In this document: piece by piece, positions 11,001 through 21,953 of the stretch | How the letters are laid out: each line of letters begins with the position of its first letter | Numbering within the stretch: the first letter of the stretch is position 1 | Source: Conoideocrella luteorostrata | Taxonomy: Eukaryota; Ascomycota; Sordariomycetes; Hypocreales; Clavicipitaceae | Assembly: GCA_032433595.1 (NCBI GenBank) | Contig: JASWJB010000200.1 | Span: 1 to 64,000, forward strand | DNA: 64,000 bases | Direction of reading: 5' to 3' | Translations under genes and position numbers: made by a program | The notes under the pieces: model-generated | What the model was told of the DNA's origin: nothing | What the model saw: the letters and a program-made list of their open reading frames with translations, nothing else | Database searches by the model: none

Positions 11001-11258
11001 TCAAGATCCAGGTTCTCGCTCGTCAGGCTTGACAGGGGAACTTGAACCTTTCCTTCCAGATACTTGGAGTCCATTTTTCTTGTGTATGTATTTGTGTGCG
11101 TGCGCGTGCATTACCGGTATTCCTCATAGAAATAAATCTAGGCATATGGATTTTATACTTAATCCATTATACACTGAGTTTATGTTGTACTAAATGTAGT
11201 GCAGGCCTCTTTGGGGGGTGTAACGAAAGTTCGTATAGATGGTGTGGTACTGGGCCGG

Positions 11259-11498
11259 TTAATACCCCAAGTAAGGCCTTGCCTTCCTGGCAGTGAACAT
11301 GTCTGTTCCGCCACCCCTCTTTAAATTTTTTACCAATGGACTCCAAGACGCTTCTTTGCCTCCGATCAGGCGGAAATGGCCTACCTGGTCTATATTTACA
11401 AGAAAATTTAGCGCCATATCGAATATTTGATCAAATAGATCATTCCCTTCCGCGTATTGTTTTGGTTTTGCGGAACCATTCGAACGGCTGCCGCGCAT
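11259..11498 (-). other. Open 79-codon frame, possibly part of the DUF3723-like gene
   Basis: An uninterrupted minus-strand frame from ATG 11,498 ends just after a GGTATTAACC site that could be a 5' splice site. It includes FDQIFDMALNFLVNIDQVGH. No domain is recognised. It lies on the same strand as, and upstream of, the DUF3723-like remnant, and could be its 5' portion or an independent fragment. Confidence 0.25.
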
Positions 11499-13745
11499 TA
11501 GGCTAACCCCAGCAGCTTAGGTTAAGCAACTTTTCAGTACGCCTTATGCGCTAGGGCGATAGAGTACTAGCAGAGTCTGCAATGCACCTGCAATCTAACA
11601 GCACCATGCCTTGAATACAGGCGGGGCCAGTGCCCGGCCACTTCTGCTATCACCTACTTCAAGAGCCCGCAGCCACTGCAACAGAAATTACGTATCAAGT
11701 CTACTGCAATGTCTTCGCTCTTTTTAGCGACATAATTTATATTACCGCTGCAAACTTCAGTGGGATGGAAAAGGTGTTAGAATTCATCTGCTTTTGGATC
11801 CAACGTCTAATAGCTCGAAAAATAACCATTAAAACTCGTTTTATTATCGTAACTAGCGGAGGTGGTGTAGGAGATATTCATTTTAACCTTCTGGCCACAA
11901 TGCTAGCGAAGTTGCGTCCCTTTGTGTACCGCTCTGCTGCTACCTTGAGGAGGGCAATTGTGTCTTTTATTGACCTAATTATAGTCAATAAACCTGATGT
12001 TAAATCCGCTAACTTTGAAGAGTTATATAAACAAAAAAACTATCGGAAAGAAAAGGGATTGTAGTTTACGGGATTAAACATTAAATTGCTACTCCGTGCG
12101 GCTATCGCACACCATGCCAGTCGTCCGGCGCTCCAGTTTAATGTCGTTGCCGCATCTCGAGCATTAATTCCGGTGCTAAAGTCCCTGGGGCTAAGTGTTC
12201 TTGAATTTTTAACTGCTTGTCCTTAACCCTCAGCAGGCCACTCTTCCATTATTGCCTCCGCCCTTGTTCTAGATGCATACCAACCAGGATTGCACAGTAA
12301 GTATTAAATGTCACAGTTTTTAATGGTATTTTTGCTAATTTATATAGATTTCCCTCCTAAAATAATGTTTAAAGCTTTATACGCCGAGTGTCTAGCCCCA
12401 CTAGAACTACAGAGCGGCTTTCATGGTATAATAAATCAAATCCAGTAGGCATTTATTAGTATCACACAAGATACTCTACGAATAAGTATTAATCCTTTGG
12501 TTCAATATTTAGCCAGGTTACAAGGTTACCGCCCAATTACTATTATCAAAACAAGCTTAACATGCTCCATTTGTCTTATTCGTGTGGGACCGTTTAGTTT
12601 GGATTATGGCCATACTCTGTGCCTGTTCTGTGTGGCGAGATGCGCCTCCCTAGTAAAGCCGTGGCACTATAAGCCTGCGTTCTGTTCCGTTTGTTAATGC
12701 CTAAACCAAACTATACTCGAACTTAAACCCCCCACCGCTGCACTTTGTAAGCTTGAGCTTGGGGGGGTAATGCCTGAGCAGCTGCTGTATTTTCTTCAGG
12801 CCCTGCAACGTGCTACTGTGACATTTGGCTCCAGAGTACTATTACATAAGTATTTCGATTAAATAAAAGCAAAAAAGATAGGTATTTATTATTCACACTT
12901 TTAAATTAAGCACAACTGATCTTGCAACAGGGATATTCTTTGTTCTTGCCTTGTTAATCAAAGGATAGTCCCTAGATGACTATTGCCACCACCTTTAAAA
13001 TATAAAAAGCGTTTTAGCGACTAAATTACGAGTGAAATTTGGTAAAACTCTCACGTGGGACCTGTTATAGCTTAGGCGCTATAAGGGGCTAAGAATTAAG
13101 TTTGATTTATCCTAAGAGACACTGCACAGTGTATTGCCATTAGAGTAAGCCTTTTTATCTTGGCGTTTGCCGCGAAACACTTCTAATATCTAGCCTATAG
13201 ACCGAACTCTGAAGCAGAACTTCACCTTCGGTACACCGGACAAGCTCTCTTATCTATGTAATTAAACCACATTGCCAAAGATGTTATTTGCTCGCTTTTT
13301 TACATGGAGTTAAAGCGCTTACCTAATTTCTACACCTCTCCTGAATTCTACGAAGTCAAAATACTTTGCAGACTGCGGTCAGGATCCGCTCTATCTAGAG
13401 TTCTAGCCTGGCTGTACACCAGTAGGGTAAGGGTTAAGTACCAGGGAGACAACGTCAACGCACTAGAGGCGGCGCTTTATACGGATAAAGTACTAGCACA
13501 CTGTAAAGACAGGGGTTTGTTTTCAAGAACTGTAATTACTACAGTTAATTCGCCTAATGCCTATATTTGCGTATAGTTAGGTCCCTTTAACGGAAGCTTT
13601 TATAGCATAAGTAGCTCTCCTTATAAGCTTGGCGATTTAATGCAAGACTAGACAAGGAGCTGGCTTTTACGGGGCTAAACACTGCAGAGGCACACCAAAT
13701 CACCTAACCCCGGTGTGCTGGGATTCTAGCTTAGCAATCTTATAG
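11480..13745 (+). pseudogene. RING plus patatin-like phospholipase (PLP), decayed
   Basis: Successive plus-strand segments follow the order of a fungal patatin-like family. First comes an N-terminal alpha/beta region (11,690-12,060, KTRFIIVTSGGG). A helical region follows (12,085-12,300, KLLLRAAIAHHA, ASALVLDAYQPGLHSKY). Next is a RING-like Cys/His finger (12,560-12,700, LTCSICLIRVGPFSLDYGHT, LCLFCVARC), and then the patatin start (12,725-12,860, KPPTAALCKLELGG, HKYFD). The patatin middle lies at 13,304-13,575 (LSRVLAWLYT, NALEAALYTDKVL, RTVITTVNSP). Stops are TAG or TAA. The Gly-rich oxyanion loop is altered (LELGGVMP) and the GTSTGG nucleophile motif is not visible, so it cannot be catalytic. 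Intact relatives hydrolyse phospholipids. PLPs are recurrent Starship cargo and occur as fungal NLR effector domains. Confidence 0.55.
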
Positions 13746-13886
13746 AGTTAGTCAGAATAATAATATAATAGAGCACTATTAATATATTCATTTCTACCTA
13801 ATTAACTAAACTAATGAATAAAATTACATGAAATTCCTAAGGAGAAATAGGATCTCCTCTTTCTAAGCCGGAGATATAGCAACCGG

Positions 13887-14711
13887 CTAGTGAACGTTGT
13901 GCTGGGTCTTAACCTTAGCCGCTGGCTTTACTGCGTTAGTGGGGCAAATGCTCTCCAAAGATACACTAGTCTGCGTGCTTAGCTCCATTTCGACATCAGT
14001 CACATGGTTAATTAAGCCTTCTAAGAATTCTTCCTCATAGTCTGCTGAGGGAGTGCAGCCTATAGTCCAGCCCCAAGGAGAATCATTTGAGTTTGCTTCT
14101 GCCATAATACCGCGAATTAGTAAGTCAAAAATTATATTCCTAACTGCATCCCCAACTGTGTCCCCGATTGAGTCCCCAGCTGTATCCTCATTTAAATCTC
14201 CAATTGAACCCTTGGTTGAATCCCCGGTTGAATCCCCAATTGAATCCTCGGTTGAATCCTCGGTTGAATCTCCAGTTGAATTCCAGGGTAAATCCCAAGT
14301 TATATCCCAAGTTATATCCATAGTTAACTGCGACATTGAAGAAGACGACCTAGAGGAACTCGTGGCTCTACCAACGACCTTGGAGCGGCTTTTACTCGTC
14401 AGGCCGTCCACGTCACTAGGATGAAGTAGGCACGGTTCATTGACTTAAATAAAGTCGTACACAAGACTGGGGTTTGACTCATAGCCTGCAACGGTGCCAT
14501 CTGGCTTTCGCATAATAACAGCTACATCAACATTATATAGCCGGAATAGAGCATTCGCCTTAGTGCATATGCCCCACTGGCGGTTTCCGATGCTAACTTC
14601 TGGGCGGGTGTTAACTTTAGAGCGGGATTTTCGGGGCGTTCCAGGGGTCCTAGGGGCTCTAGGGGCCTTAGGGGCTTTGGGGGCTTTAGTGGCTTTGTGC
14701 ATTCTAGGCAT
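13887..14711 (-). pseudogene. MADS-box-like protein with one internal TAA
   Basis: From ATG 14,711 the frame runs 88 codons to TAA 14,445-14,447 and then continues open for another 186 codons to the stop at 13,887, so a single nonsense change (CAA to TAA fits) splits it. The N-terminus is Lys/Pro/Ala-rich. Residues 30-85 resemble a MADS core (RQWGICTKANALFRLYNVDV then AVIMRKPDGTVAGYESNP). The second half has a 15-bp DNA repeat encoding five-residue units such as GDSTE, GDSIG and GDLNE, then an acidic tail. The plus-strand frame at 14,053-14,424 is its shadow. Intact relatives are DNA-binding regulators. Confidence 0.45.
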
Positions 14712-15439
14712 TGTGAAAGTAACGTAGCGTGGTAAAAATAAGAGAAAAATAAGAATTAATAAGCTGATTAAAGAGAGTTAAAACTAATTAATCTGGTATC
14801 AAAATTCATTAAGCGGGCGTTCAGTGTCCTTTTAACACTGCTCCTTACGTCGTCTAGTTCTGCGTGTCACTATAGTTCTGCATATCACTGTAGTGGGTTT
14901 TTGTCGGCGCTAATCTAATGAATAAGCGGCTAGTTCTAAGCGTAAGCCTAGTAGAGAAATGTCAGGCGACCTACGCAGCAAGCATGCTTAACGTGCTATC
15001 TTTGCCGCCGATAGAGTGCACAGCGGCTACGAAATTTAAATTTTAGTGTCTAATTTTAGTTCGCTAAATTTAGTAGACAGTACGTAGTCTCTACGGTACG
15101 TAAGTCCGAGGTAAATAAAGCTATTATACCAAGCGTACTTGCATCCCCTAAGTTAACATTGTGCTCATTAGCAGCTCATTATAATCTATCGCATTACAAT
15201 CTATCGCATTATAAGCTATTGCATTACAATCTATTGTATTATAATCTATTGCATTACAGTCGACCGCATCAATCATAAACGACTAGAACATCTGGTACAT
15301 AGTCGCTCTGTTTGGCTTTATTTGCCTTGCTATTATTATGTAGACGCTTAGAACAATAATTATAAACCCAAAACTCTTTATTTTTCGTTATTTTCGGTAT
15401 CCCCTTATTCTGCCTAAGGGCTAGTTCAACATCACGCGA
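14712..15439. other. AT-rich intergenic stretch
   Basis: No gene was found between the MADS-like and ferric-reductase-like remnants apart from the 15-bp tandem repeat listed separately. Both flanking genes could have had promoters here. Confidence 0.35.
15168..15270. repeat. 15-bp tandem repeat, about six copies
   Basis: The unit GCATTACAATCTATC (15 bp) repeats about six times with C/T and A/G differences (ATTATAATCTATCGC, ATTATAAGCTATTGC, ATTACAATCTATTG). The differences are transitions, as expected from RIP-like decay of once identical units. It is non-coding. Confidence 0.7.
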
Positions 15440-17205
15440 CTACAAGCGTCAATCGTTCTTCTTATCACTATGTTAAATATTATTATTGTATTAGCCCCTT
15501 CTCTCTTTTCTGACTAGAAAAGACTTTAAAGAAGGGCTGCTCTTGCTGCGGTGGTGAACTTAGCCCCGTTATGCCTCGGTGGGCGCGCTCCTGTCATTAA
15601 TACACTGAACATCCCCCGACGCTAGTATACTATCGTACACTTTACTCTGGGCATCATTGCAACCTCTCAAGGGATCTGCTATGCAATTATGGCCTTGGCT
15701 CATCAACCAAAGACCGGATAACTAACGAATTTCAGATAGGCTATAAGTATACCACACACAAAACATCGTAACTCCTATGCTAACATGAGCAGACGTTTGG
15801 CTCTATTCTTGGATCTACTCTTGTAGCTCTGCCTATTATAAAGCGCTGTTTCGGGAAGTGGTTTCAATGGCTTCATAGGGCAATATCGATCGGAGGCATA
15901 GCTGCCTTGGTGCTGCATATGCTTCAGGCGTTGTCCAACCGGGCTTAGATTCTTGTGTGCTCCTTATGCGGGCTTTAGCTTCTTACGACCGCGATACGAC
16001 TTTCTAAAATGCTATACCAAAAGCATACTACGGAAGTGACGTATATATCAAGCACCCCGGGAGCCGTGTTCATTAACTTAAGACTCAGTCGGCCAATCGC
16101 GCTAAAGCCAGGTTGCTACTTCTACATTTTCTTCCCTGTCGCTTGGACACCACTTATATAGGCATGGTACAACTTTTTCCATAGCTTCACAGCAATAGCA
16201 CAGTACAACTCACCAGCGGATGAAAACGGACTCGTATCTGACGTAAGCTTCTTGCTTTCCCGCCACGGAAATCACTAGACAGCAATCTCAAAACTCTGCG
16301 AGGGAGACATTCTCTTCTTAGATAGACCATATAGGCAGCAGCTTGACTTGGCAAAGGATAACATAGTAATCCTTACAGCGAAAGGACTGGGCATCGCTGG
16401 TGTACTCCCACTTGCCGCAGATCTCGCGATCTAACGAGACCATAATAACCGCATTAGAGCAAGGACCCAAGCTCTCACAGAAAAGTTAAGAAAGGAGGGC
16501 CAAAACAAAGAATTATCCAAAGAAATTGCTTACGTAAAGAGCATGCGCCTTTTTCGTGACACTACAAAGAAGATAATTTTGTTTTGGTCATTAGAAAGCA
16601 ACTCGCAAATAGAATAGGTTTAAAAACAGTTGAAGTGGATATAAGAACTGGATCTAGAGCATATAAGTGATGAATTTTACATATAACTACTTTCACCTAG
16701 CTAAAAGTAGCAGAAATTGCTTGTCGTATGGTGTTAGTATCCTGATTTGCGGAATAGCTATGATCCGTTTGAACTGGGATCTCGTTTCTGGATGTGTCTA
16801 GATCCAAGCAGCGTGCCATTATTCGAGAAATTAATTGTGACAAAGATCAAGGAAGAAAGGTCTCGCATAGCTGGACGCATAACGGTTTTCAGTAAGGCAG
16901 AATTTCTCGAAGGTTTTGCACATGAACTGACGCATATAGCTTCTGGCGATGCGTATTTTACTGCGCTAATGCGAGATAGAACTATTAAGAATCTTAAAGA
17001 CAAGGCAATAAGGTTCATGGAGTCTGAGTACCAAAGTCGCAGCACAATCAGAATGGTCGTGCAGGCAAAGGAGAAGCGTGTGAACGTGCTGCGAACTAGG
17101 CGACTGCAACCGCAAACGGACGATATAGAGCTACAAACAAGAGGCAACAAGACCAAGACATACTCTATAGTATTAAATAGAAGTTTTAGTTTAGTTAAGC
17201 TATAA
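15440..17205 (+). pseudogene. Ferric-reductase-like (FRE) transmembrane oxidoreductase, decayed
   Basis: The frame reads as a ferric-reductase family member in the right order. A transmembrane section comes first (AALAAVVNLAPLCLGGRAP, YTIVHFTLGIIATSQGICYA; 15,535-15,700). The FAD-binding beta-barrel edge follows (SQ-VATSTF region near 16,080-16,250), then the NAD-binding section (VSFLLSRHGNH, LCEGDILFLDRPY, KDNIVILTAKGLGIAGVLPL; 16,240-16,430). The C-terminal part comes last (LFRDTTKKIILFWSLESNSQ, 16,550-16,610; then the open 16,747-17,205). At least eight in-frame stops are TAA or TAG, including ones where Gln or Trp is expected. The intact family reduces extracellular Fe(III) or Cu(II) using NADPH, FAD and haem. 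This copy cannot function. FREs are recurrent Starship cargo. Confidence 0.6.
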
Positions 17206-17600
17206 TTTCTTTAATATAACATAGATAATGCCTAAACATAAGTAACCTAATTATAGTATCCTTAGATTGCCGCAAATTACTTAGGAAACAAAAGTTCCAC
17301 TAGTAGGTGGAACTAGAAATTAAACTAATGCTACGGCTTGATATATAAGTAGGTTTTTTGAAGAAAAGAAAGGCTTACGTATGGCGTTACTAACTAAGAA
17401 CACAACTAACTAAATAACTACCCTACTATGCTCTCAGCACCTTAGCAGCAGCGAGTTTAGAGGAGCGAGGTAATATTAAAGCTTAATTAGCGAAGCGCAA
17501 TAATAGTAGCACAAAATAACTAGAATAATTCTTTTGCCTTAACTATAACTAAGTTTAGTTTAACTTTAATAATCTCGCTGACTTTCTTGTCCCTATCCTG
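17206..17600. other. AT-rich stretch without a gene
   Basis: No frame reads as protein. It lies between the convergent ferric-reductase-like and BRCT remnants and probably holds their decayed 3' ends. Confidence 0.3.
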
Positions 17601-18249
17601 GCCTTTCCTATTTCTAGTTGGTTAAATCTCCGCCGAATATTATTAATTTAAATATTAACCTTGGCACCCCACTTAGCCTTTAAGGTTAAGTGTGTGTATA
17701 GCGAAGGTTCCTTGCGTTTCTTGTTAATAAAACTCCTTAAGCAATAGCAACAGCTGAAATTATTATCTATGGCAACGCTCCACTATATAAAGTCAGTTAA
17801 CTCCCTGCCCTTAAGAGAATCTATATCTCTTGTCGCTATTATCTCCCCTCCTGTATCTCTATACTTCCTCGCTGCCAACGGGTGCTTAGATCTTCGGATT
17901 AGATAACCTGGTTAGAGACAGTGATACCCATTAATCGCTTCCGCATCCGCGTTAACTACAAAGAGCATAGCTTAGAACTAAGTCATAAGCATAATTTCCA
18001 CTTTAACCTCTGTCTTTAGCCCTTCTTTACCAAGATCAGTGGAGTTTAAACAAAAGTTATTAACTTCTGGATTATCCTTGTCTTTAAAACGCTTAGACTA
18101 TGTCATTTTAAAGTCTAAACATTTTGCTTAATCTACTGATTAATCATAGTGATTATCAAGAGAACTGCCACCTTGATTCAGAGTCCTGCCCCTTTTCTAG
18201 TCTTTAAGTCGTTTTCTAAGAAAATCGCCATCCTTATTCTCCGTTGTAG

Positions 18250-18470
18250 GCACTGGTGGTTTGGGATCCTCTGGTGTGGGTGGACTATGATCCTCGGGTA
18301 CAGGTGGTTTGGGATCCTCTGGTGCGGGTAGACTATGATCCTTGGGTGCGGGTGGTTTAGGATCCTCTGGCGCGGGTGGACTGTGATCCTTGGGTGCGGG
18401 TGGTTTAGGACCCTCTGGTGCGGGTGGACTGTGATTCTCTGGTGCGGGTGGGCTGTGGTCCTCTGGCTCT
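18250..18470. repeat. Pro-rich coding tandem repeat (36-bp higher unit)
   Basis: Alternating 18-bp units on the minus strand encode PEDHSPPAPE-like and PKPPAPED-like segments, giving a 36-bp higher-order period with about six copies. It belongs to the BRCT remnant. Unlike its surroundings it retains high GC and an open frame, suggesting recent copy turnover or weak mutation. Confidence 0.6.
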
Positions 18471-18499
18471 GGTGTTGGAAGTTGCCCAGGTGGTGTAGT

Positions 18500-18905
18500 C
18501 TAAGCAGCTGCCTTCTTAGCCGCCTCCGCCTCCGCTGCCTTCTTGGCTGCCTCTGCTTCCACTGCCTTCTTAGCTGCCTCCGCGTCCGCAGCCTTCTTTG
18601 CCGCCTCTGCATCAGCTGCCTTCTTAGCCGCCTCTGCTTCCGCAGCCTTCTTAGCTGCCTCCGCGTCTGTAGCCTTCTTTGCCGCCTCCGCGTCCATAGC
18701 CTTCTTTGCCGCCTCTGCGTCCATAGCCTTCTTTGCCGCCTCTGCATCCGCAGCCTTCTTTGCTGCCTCTGCGTCCGCAGCCTTCTTTGCCGCCTCTGTG
18801 TCCGCCGCTTTCTTAGCCGCCTCCGCCTCCGCTGCCTTCTTAGCTGCCTCTGCGTCCGCTGCCTGCTTAGCGGCCTCCGCCTCCGCTGCTTTCCTAGTCT
18901 CCTCA
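18500..18905. repeat. 27-bp tandem repeat encoding Ala/Glu/Lys units
   Basis: About fifteen units of 27 bp (plus-strand core GCCTTCTTTGCCGCCTCTGC) encode nine-residue AEAAKKAAD/E units on the minus strand. Both strands lack stops here, giving misleading open frames on either strand. Confidence 0.75.
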
Positions 18906-19195
18906 GTAGTAGACTTAATAGCTAAGCCTTGTTCTTATAATATATGTTTTTTCTGAGGCAGAAGCCAGCTTTTATGCGTAACACACTCGCTAAACCATGT
19001 TTTATTTAGAATCTATTTCTGTTTCTTTATAGCGTCTGCGACTTCCTTGGTTAGGTTATTAAATATAGTATTAGTTACGACTAGCATAGTGTAGTCCTCC
19101 CCTGATTTAGTAGCCTTAGTACCCCAGCTTTTTATTTTAGTACTTAAGTTTAAACAGTTATAACCGCGAAATATGCCTGCAAAGAGCATAAGTTA

Positions 19196-20772
19196 GTTCT
19201 CTGGTTTGGTTATAGTAGCTATAGTTGTTGAAGTGAACAGTGAAGTAAATATCTAATAGGGTATAGTGAGTGGTGAAATAAATGTTTAATGATACATATG
19301 TAAAGATTATAAGCACTTTGCCTGGATTTATAGAAGAAGGTTTATATAACTACGTTAAGACATAGTTATTACGAAAAAGAGTTTTGCTAAGTAAAGTGTG
19401 TTAAAAATCAGCCCTAAGCGCTTACCTGCCTGTGTACTAAGATTAATCTAGCACTAATTCTAAACCTTACTACTAATTTTATTAAATTAAAATTCACCAC
19501 ACTAGCTCTAACACTGCTAATGCTGGTTAGCGCTGTATCTAACCCCACAGTAGCCCTACATAGCGCTTGGAAGTCCTCTGTGATTATTAACTTATCGCTT
19601 AATAAATAGGTACAAAATCCTAGTAGATGTTAAGCGGGAGTTACAAGTTAAAGGCATGCATATAAAAAAATATTATACTAGCCCATCTATTTATATTAAT
19701 TCATGCTTGCATATAACTGCACTATTAACCACCTAGTGTAACACACAATAGCCGCCGTATCTAAGCAATAAATTAACAAATTATAAAAAGTGGCTAGTTT
19801 ATTTGCGCTAATCCATTAAATAACAAAAAATATTAAAACTAGAGTAACTCTATAGCTAGAATATGTATTTAAACAACAGAGTCCCCTCAATTCTTATCCT
19901 AGATATAACTAGCAGCCTGTTACATTAATAACCCAAAAAAACAATGTGTGCTTGACTTCATGGACTAGCTCGCTAGGGTGCCTAAGGCGCTGTGGGGGTA
20001 TTGGGAGCCTCTGGCGGAAGCTTGCTCGATGGTTAGCTATGTTCCACTAGTGAGAGAGAGCGGGGGTTTAATGCATACCTCTTTCATAAGGGAGTTAACC
20101 TTGAACTTTAAATGCATCATTAAATTAGAAACATTGATATTAACTTCTGTCAACTTATTAATAAGAAATCTAATGTCTTCTCTCTTCCTTTGCAATGCTC
20201 TTTGCGTGTCCTTGAGGATAATAATACAATCTTTGACTACAGAGACTTTGTTATTTAGTGGCATAAAGCAGAAAGACTTGGATTTAGCAAAAAGAGATAA
20301 CATTATAGCAAAGTTAATAAGAAAAGTTTTTAGAATGTACTTATTTTCATTTTGCACAAGAAATGCCTAGAATTTATAGCTACCGTTGCCCCTAATTGTG
20401 ACCCATTCGTAAGATGCGTTATGTCTGCATTAAGAGCACCAACTATGGGGCTGGCGGCTGGAAATCTAGATGCAGTGCCGAAAATGGCGATGTGCGGATC
20501 CGCTACAGTGTCCGCATGACCACCAAAGTCCTAATTAGGTCACACTAAAATTACTGGCAACTCATAACTTCACTCGATTAGGTGCACATCGAGCCAAAAA
20601 TAAATTGCAAGGTTAGACCGGTTGTGCAATTAGGGCTTGTTGGTTCAGCGCAAAGGAGTACGTAAATAGAACATTAGCATCAATAGTGGGCAAAACTACC
20701 GTGCTATAGGGAGGAGCTGTGCCATACTATAGGGACGTAAAAGCTGTGTAGCTAAGACTTCATGTTGCAGAT
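19196..20772. other. AT-rich decayed stretch with one coiled-coil-like frame
   Basis: Mostly AT-rich sequence without recognisable protein. At 20,037-20,357 the minus strand has an open frame of about 106 codons resembling a short coiled-coil protein (VVKDCIIILKDTQRALQRKR, EDIRFLINKLTEVNI), but it lacks an upstream ATG and is preceded by TAG, so it looks like the 3' part of a broken small gene. The opposite-strand frame (19,978-20,370) is its shadow. Confidence 0.3.
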
Positions 20773-21450
20773 CTAGATACATGGTGTACGCGCTACCTCC
20801 TTGTTCCACCTAGCCATGCCATACTCTGTGACCGTGAGGTCCTTGGCTTCCTCCAGCGCTCGACTTCCTTGTAGGTCTTCCACCGCCACCTAGGTTAGTT
20901 TCCACATAACCTAGTATAACATACGTCCATTAGATACTTCACGTGCTTTAGCAAGGCAATAGAAGTCAAAGTACTCTGGGTTCCGGCTCAGAGATCGCTT
21001 CTTTTGACAACAGGGATTATCCAGATCTAAGTTATTTGTCAAAGCACGCTTCGTCTAGGTAGGCTTTAGGCCAGTACCGCCAACGTGCGACGTTTCATTG
21101 CTCTTCGTCTTTCGCTGTGGTGCGGACTTATTGATTTTAAGAGATAAGGGATAAGTCACGCCGTAATTAACTGTCACAGGTGCGGTGGGAGAATACAATA
21201 TGCTATTGTCTTGGCTGATCTCTGGACTAACTGTTCTCGAAATTAAAGGGGCGGATTTATAGCGAACGCCCGTAAGACAGTGTTAAGAAACAGAGTTATT
21301 GCTATTTATCTAAGAGTCCTCTTCGTTAGATTCCTTATTTAAGCTTAAGCTTTCATAAACCCTCTTAAAAATGTTAATAAAATCTCGAGTCCTAGCTACC
21401 AATATGCCTTTAAAACGCGGTTTACGTGCTATATTAGCGCAGAGAGCCAT
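20773..21450 (-). pseudogene. Full-length 226-codon gene of unknown family with five nonsense codons
   Basis: From ATG 21,450 one frame runs to a terminal TAG at 20,773-20,775 without any shift, interrupted by TAG (codon 47), TAA, TAG, TAG and TAG. The reading between stops is convincing protein (FKGILVARTRDFINIFKRVY, LISRTVSPEISQDNSILYSP, RKTKSNETSHVGGTGLKPT, NPEYFDFYCLAKAREVSNGR, LEEAKDLTVTEYGMARWNKE). The complete absence of indels with only nonsense changes is the signature expected of RIP rather than neutral decay. The basic segment APQRKTKSNETS may be nuclear. No domain is recognised. Confidence 0.5.
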
Positions 21451-21953
21451 TATGCTATGGTTACAGGGGGGAAGCAAACGGAAGTAAAAGGCTTAATAGT
21501 GTAAAGACAGAGAAATGTGCTAAGGTAATACTAAGTGGTGATAGGGAAAGAAAAAAAGAGATCAAGGTTTTAAGGGAATGCTTATGGAAGGGACTAGCCC
21601 CTTATATACCCACGATCCGCTAGAGGTCACGGGTTTAGCCGTCTCTAAGTCAGCTAGGCTAACTTAAGCCTTTCCTTCACATGCTTAATCTCAATGTCTC
21701 CCCTATTATATATAAGAAACACACGTAGATCTAATTAACTAGGGGATTTTGGTCTTAACCCAATAAAATCCGGCTTCTCTGGATTAAGACTCACCGCATC
21801 TCACCTAAACACTGCTTATATACACAAAGAATATCTAGACACAAGAGCATTAAGCGTGACTTAGCCTTATTAAATAATTTATTAAGTAATTTAATTTATT
21901 TAATATATATTAGTATAGCAAATAAGGAAATAAAAAAAACACTATCCAACGGT
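21451..21953. other. AT-rich intergenic stretch
   Basis: No gene was found. The region lies between two same-strand pseudogenes and would have held the promoter of the downstream one and the terminator of the upstream one. Confidence 0.35.

Larger units (their letters stand above)
17600..19195 (-). pseudogene. BRCT-domain protein with Ala/Glu/Lys and Pro-rich repeats, decayed
   Basis: Reading the minus strand from about 19,195, a BRCT-like module comes first: SWGTKATKSGEDYTMLVVTN, then NLTKEVADAIKKQK, a TAG, and ILNKTWFSECVTHKSWLLPQ. Trp at the end of the conserved helix and the LVVTN strand fit BRCT. A TAA at about 18,925 precedes roughly fifteen copies of a nine-residue unit such as AEAAKKAAD, which would form a long helical rod. 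A TAG at about 18,502 follows, then Pro-rich units (PEDHSPPAPE, PKDHSPPAPE) and a basic stretch. Protein-like text with stops continues to about 17,600. BRCT domains bind phosphoproteins in DNA-damage contexts. The repeats suggest a spacer. Confidence 0.45.

Noticed and set aside
14053..14424. Pro/Ser/Val-rich plus-strand frame
   Set aside because: It is antisense to the GDSTE-type repeat of the MADS-like gene.
16758..17156. 132-codon minus-strand frame
   Set aside because: It is antisense to the ferric-reductase-like C-terminal segment, whose text matches the family.
18335..18956. Long plus-strand frames of Leu/Arg/Cys- or Ala/Ser/Phe-rich protein
   Set aside because: They are antisense shadows of the 27-bp repeat that encodes Ala/Glu/Lys units on the minus strand.
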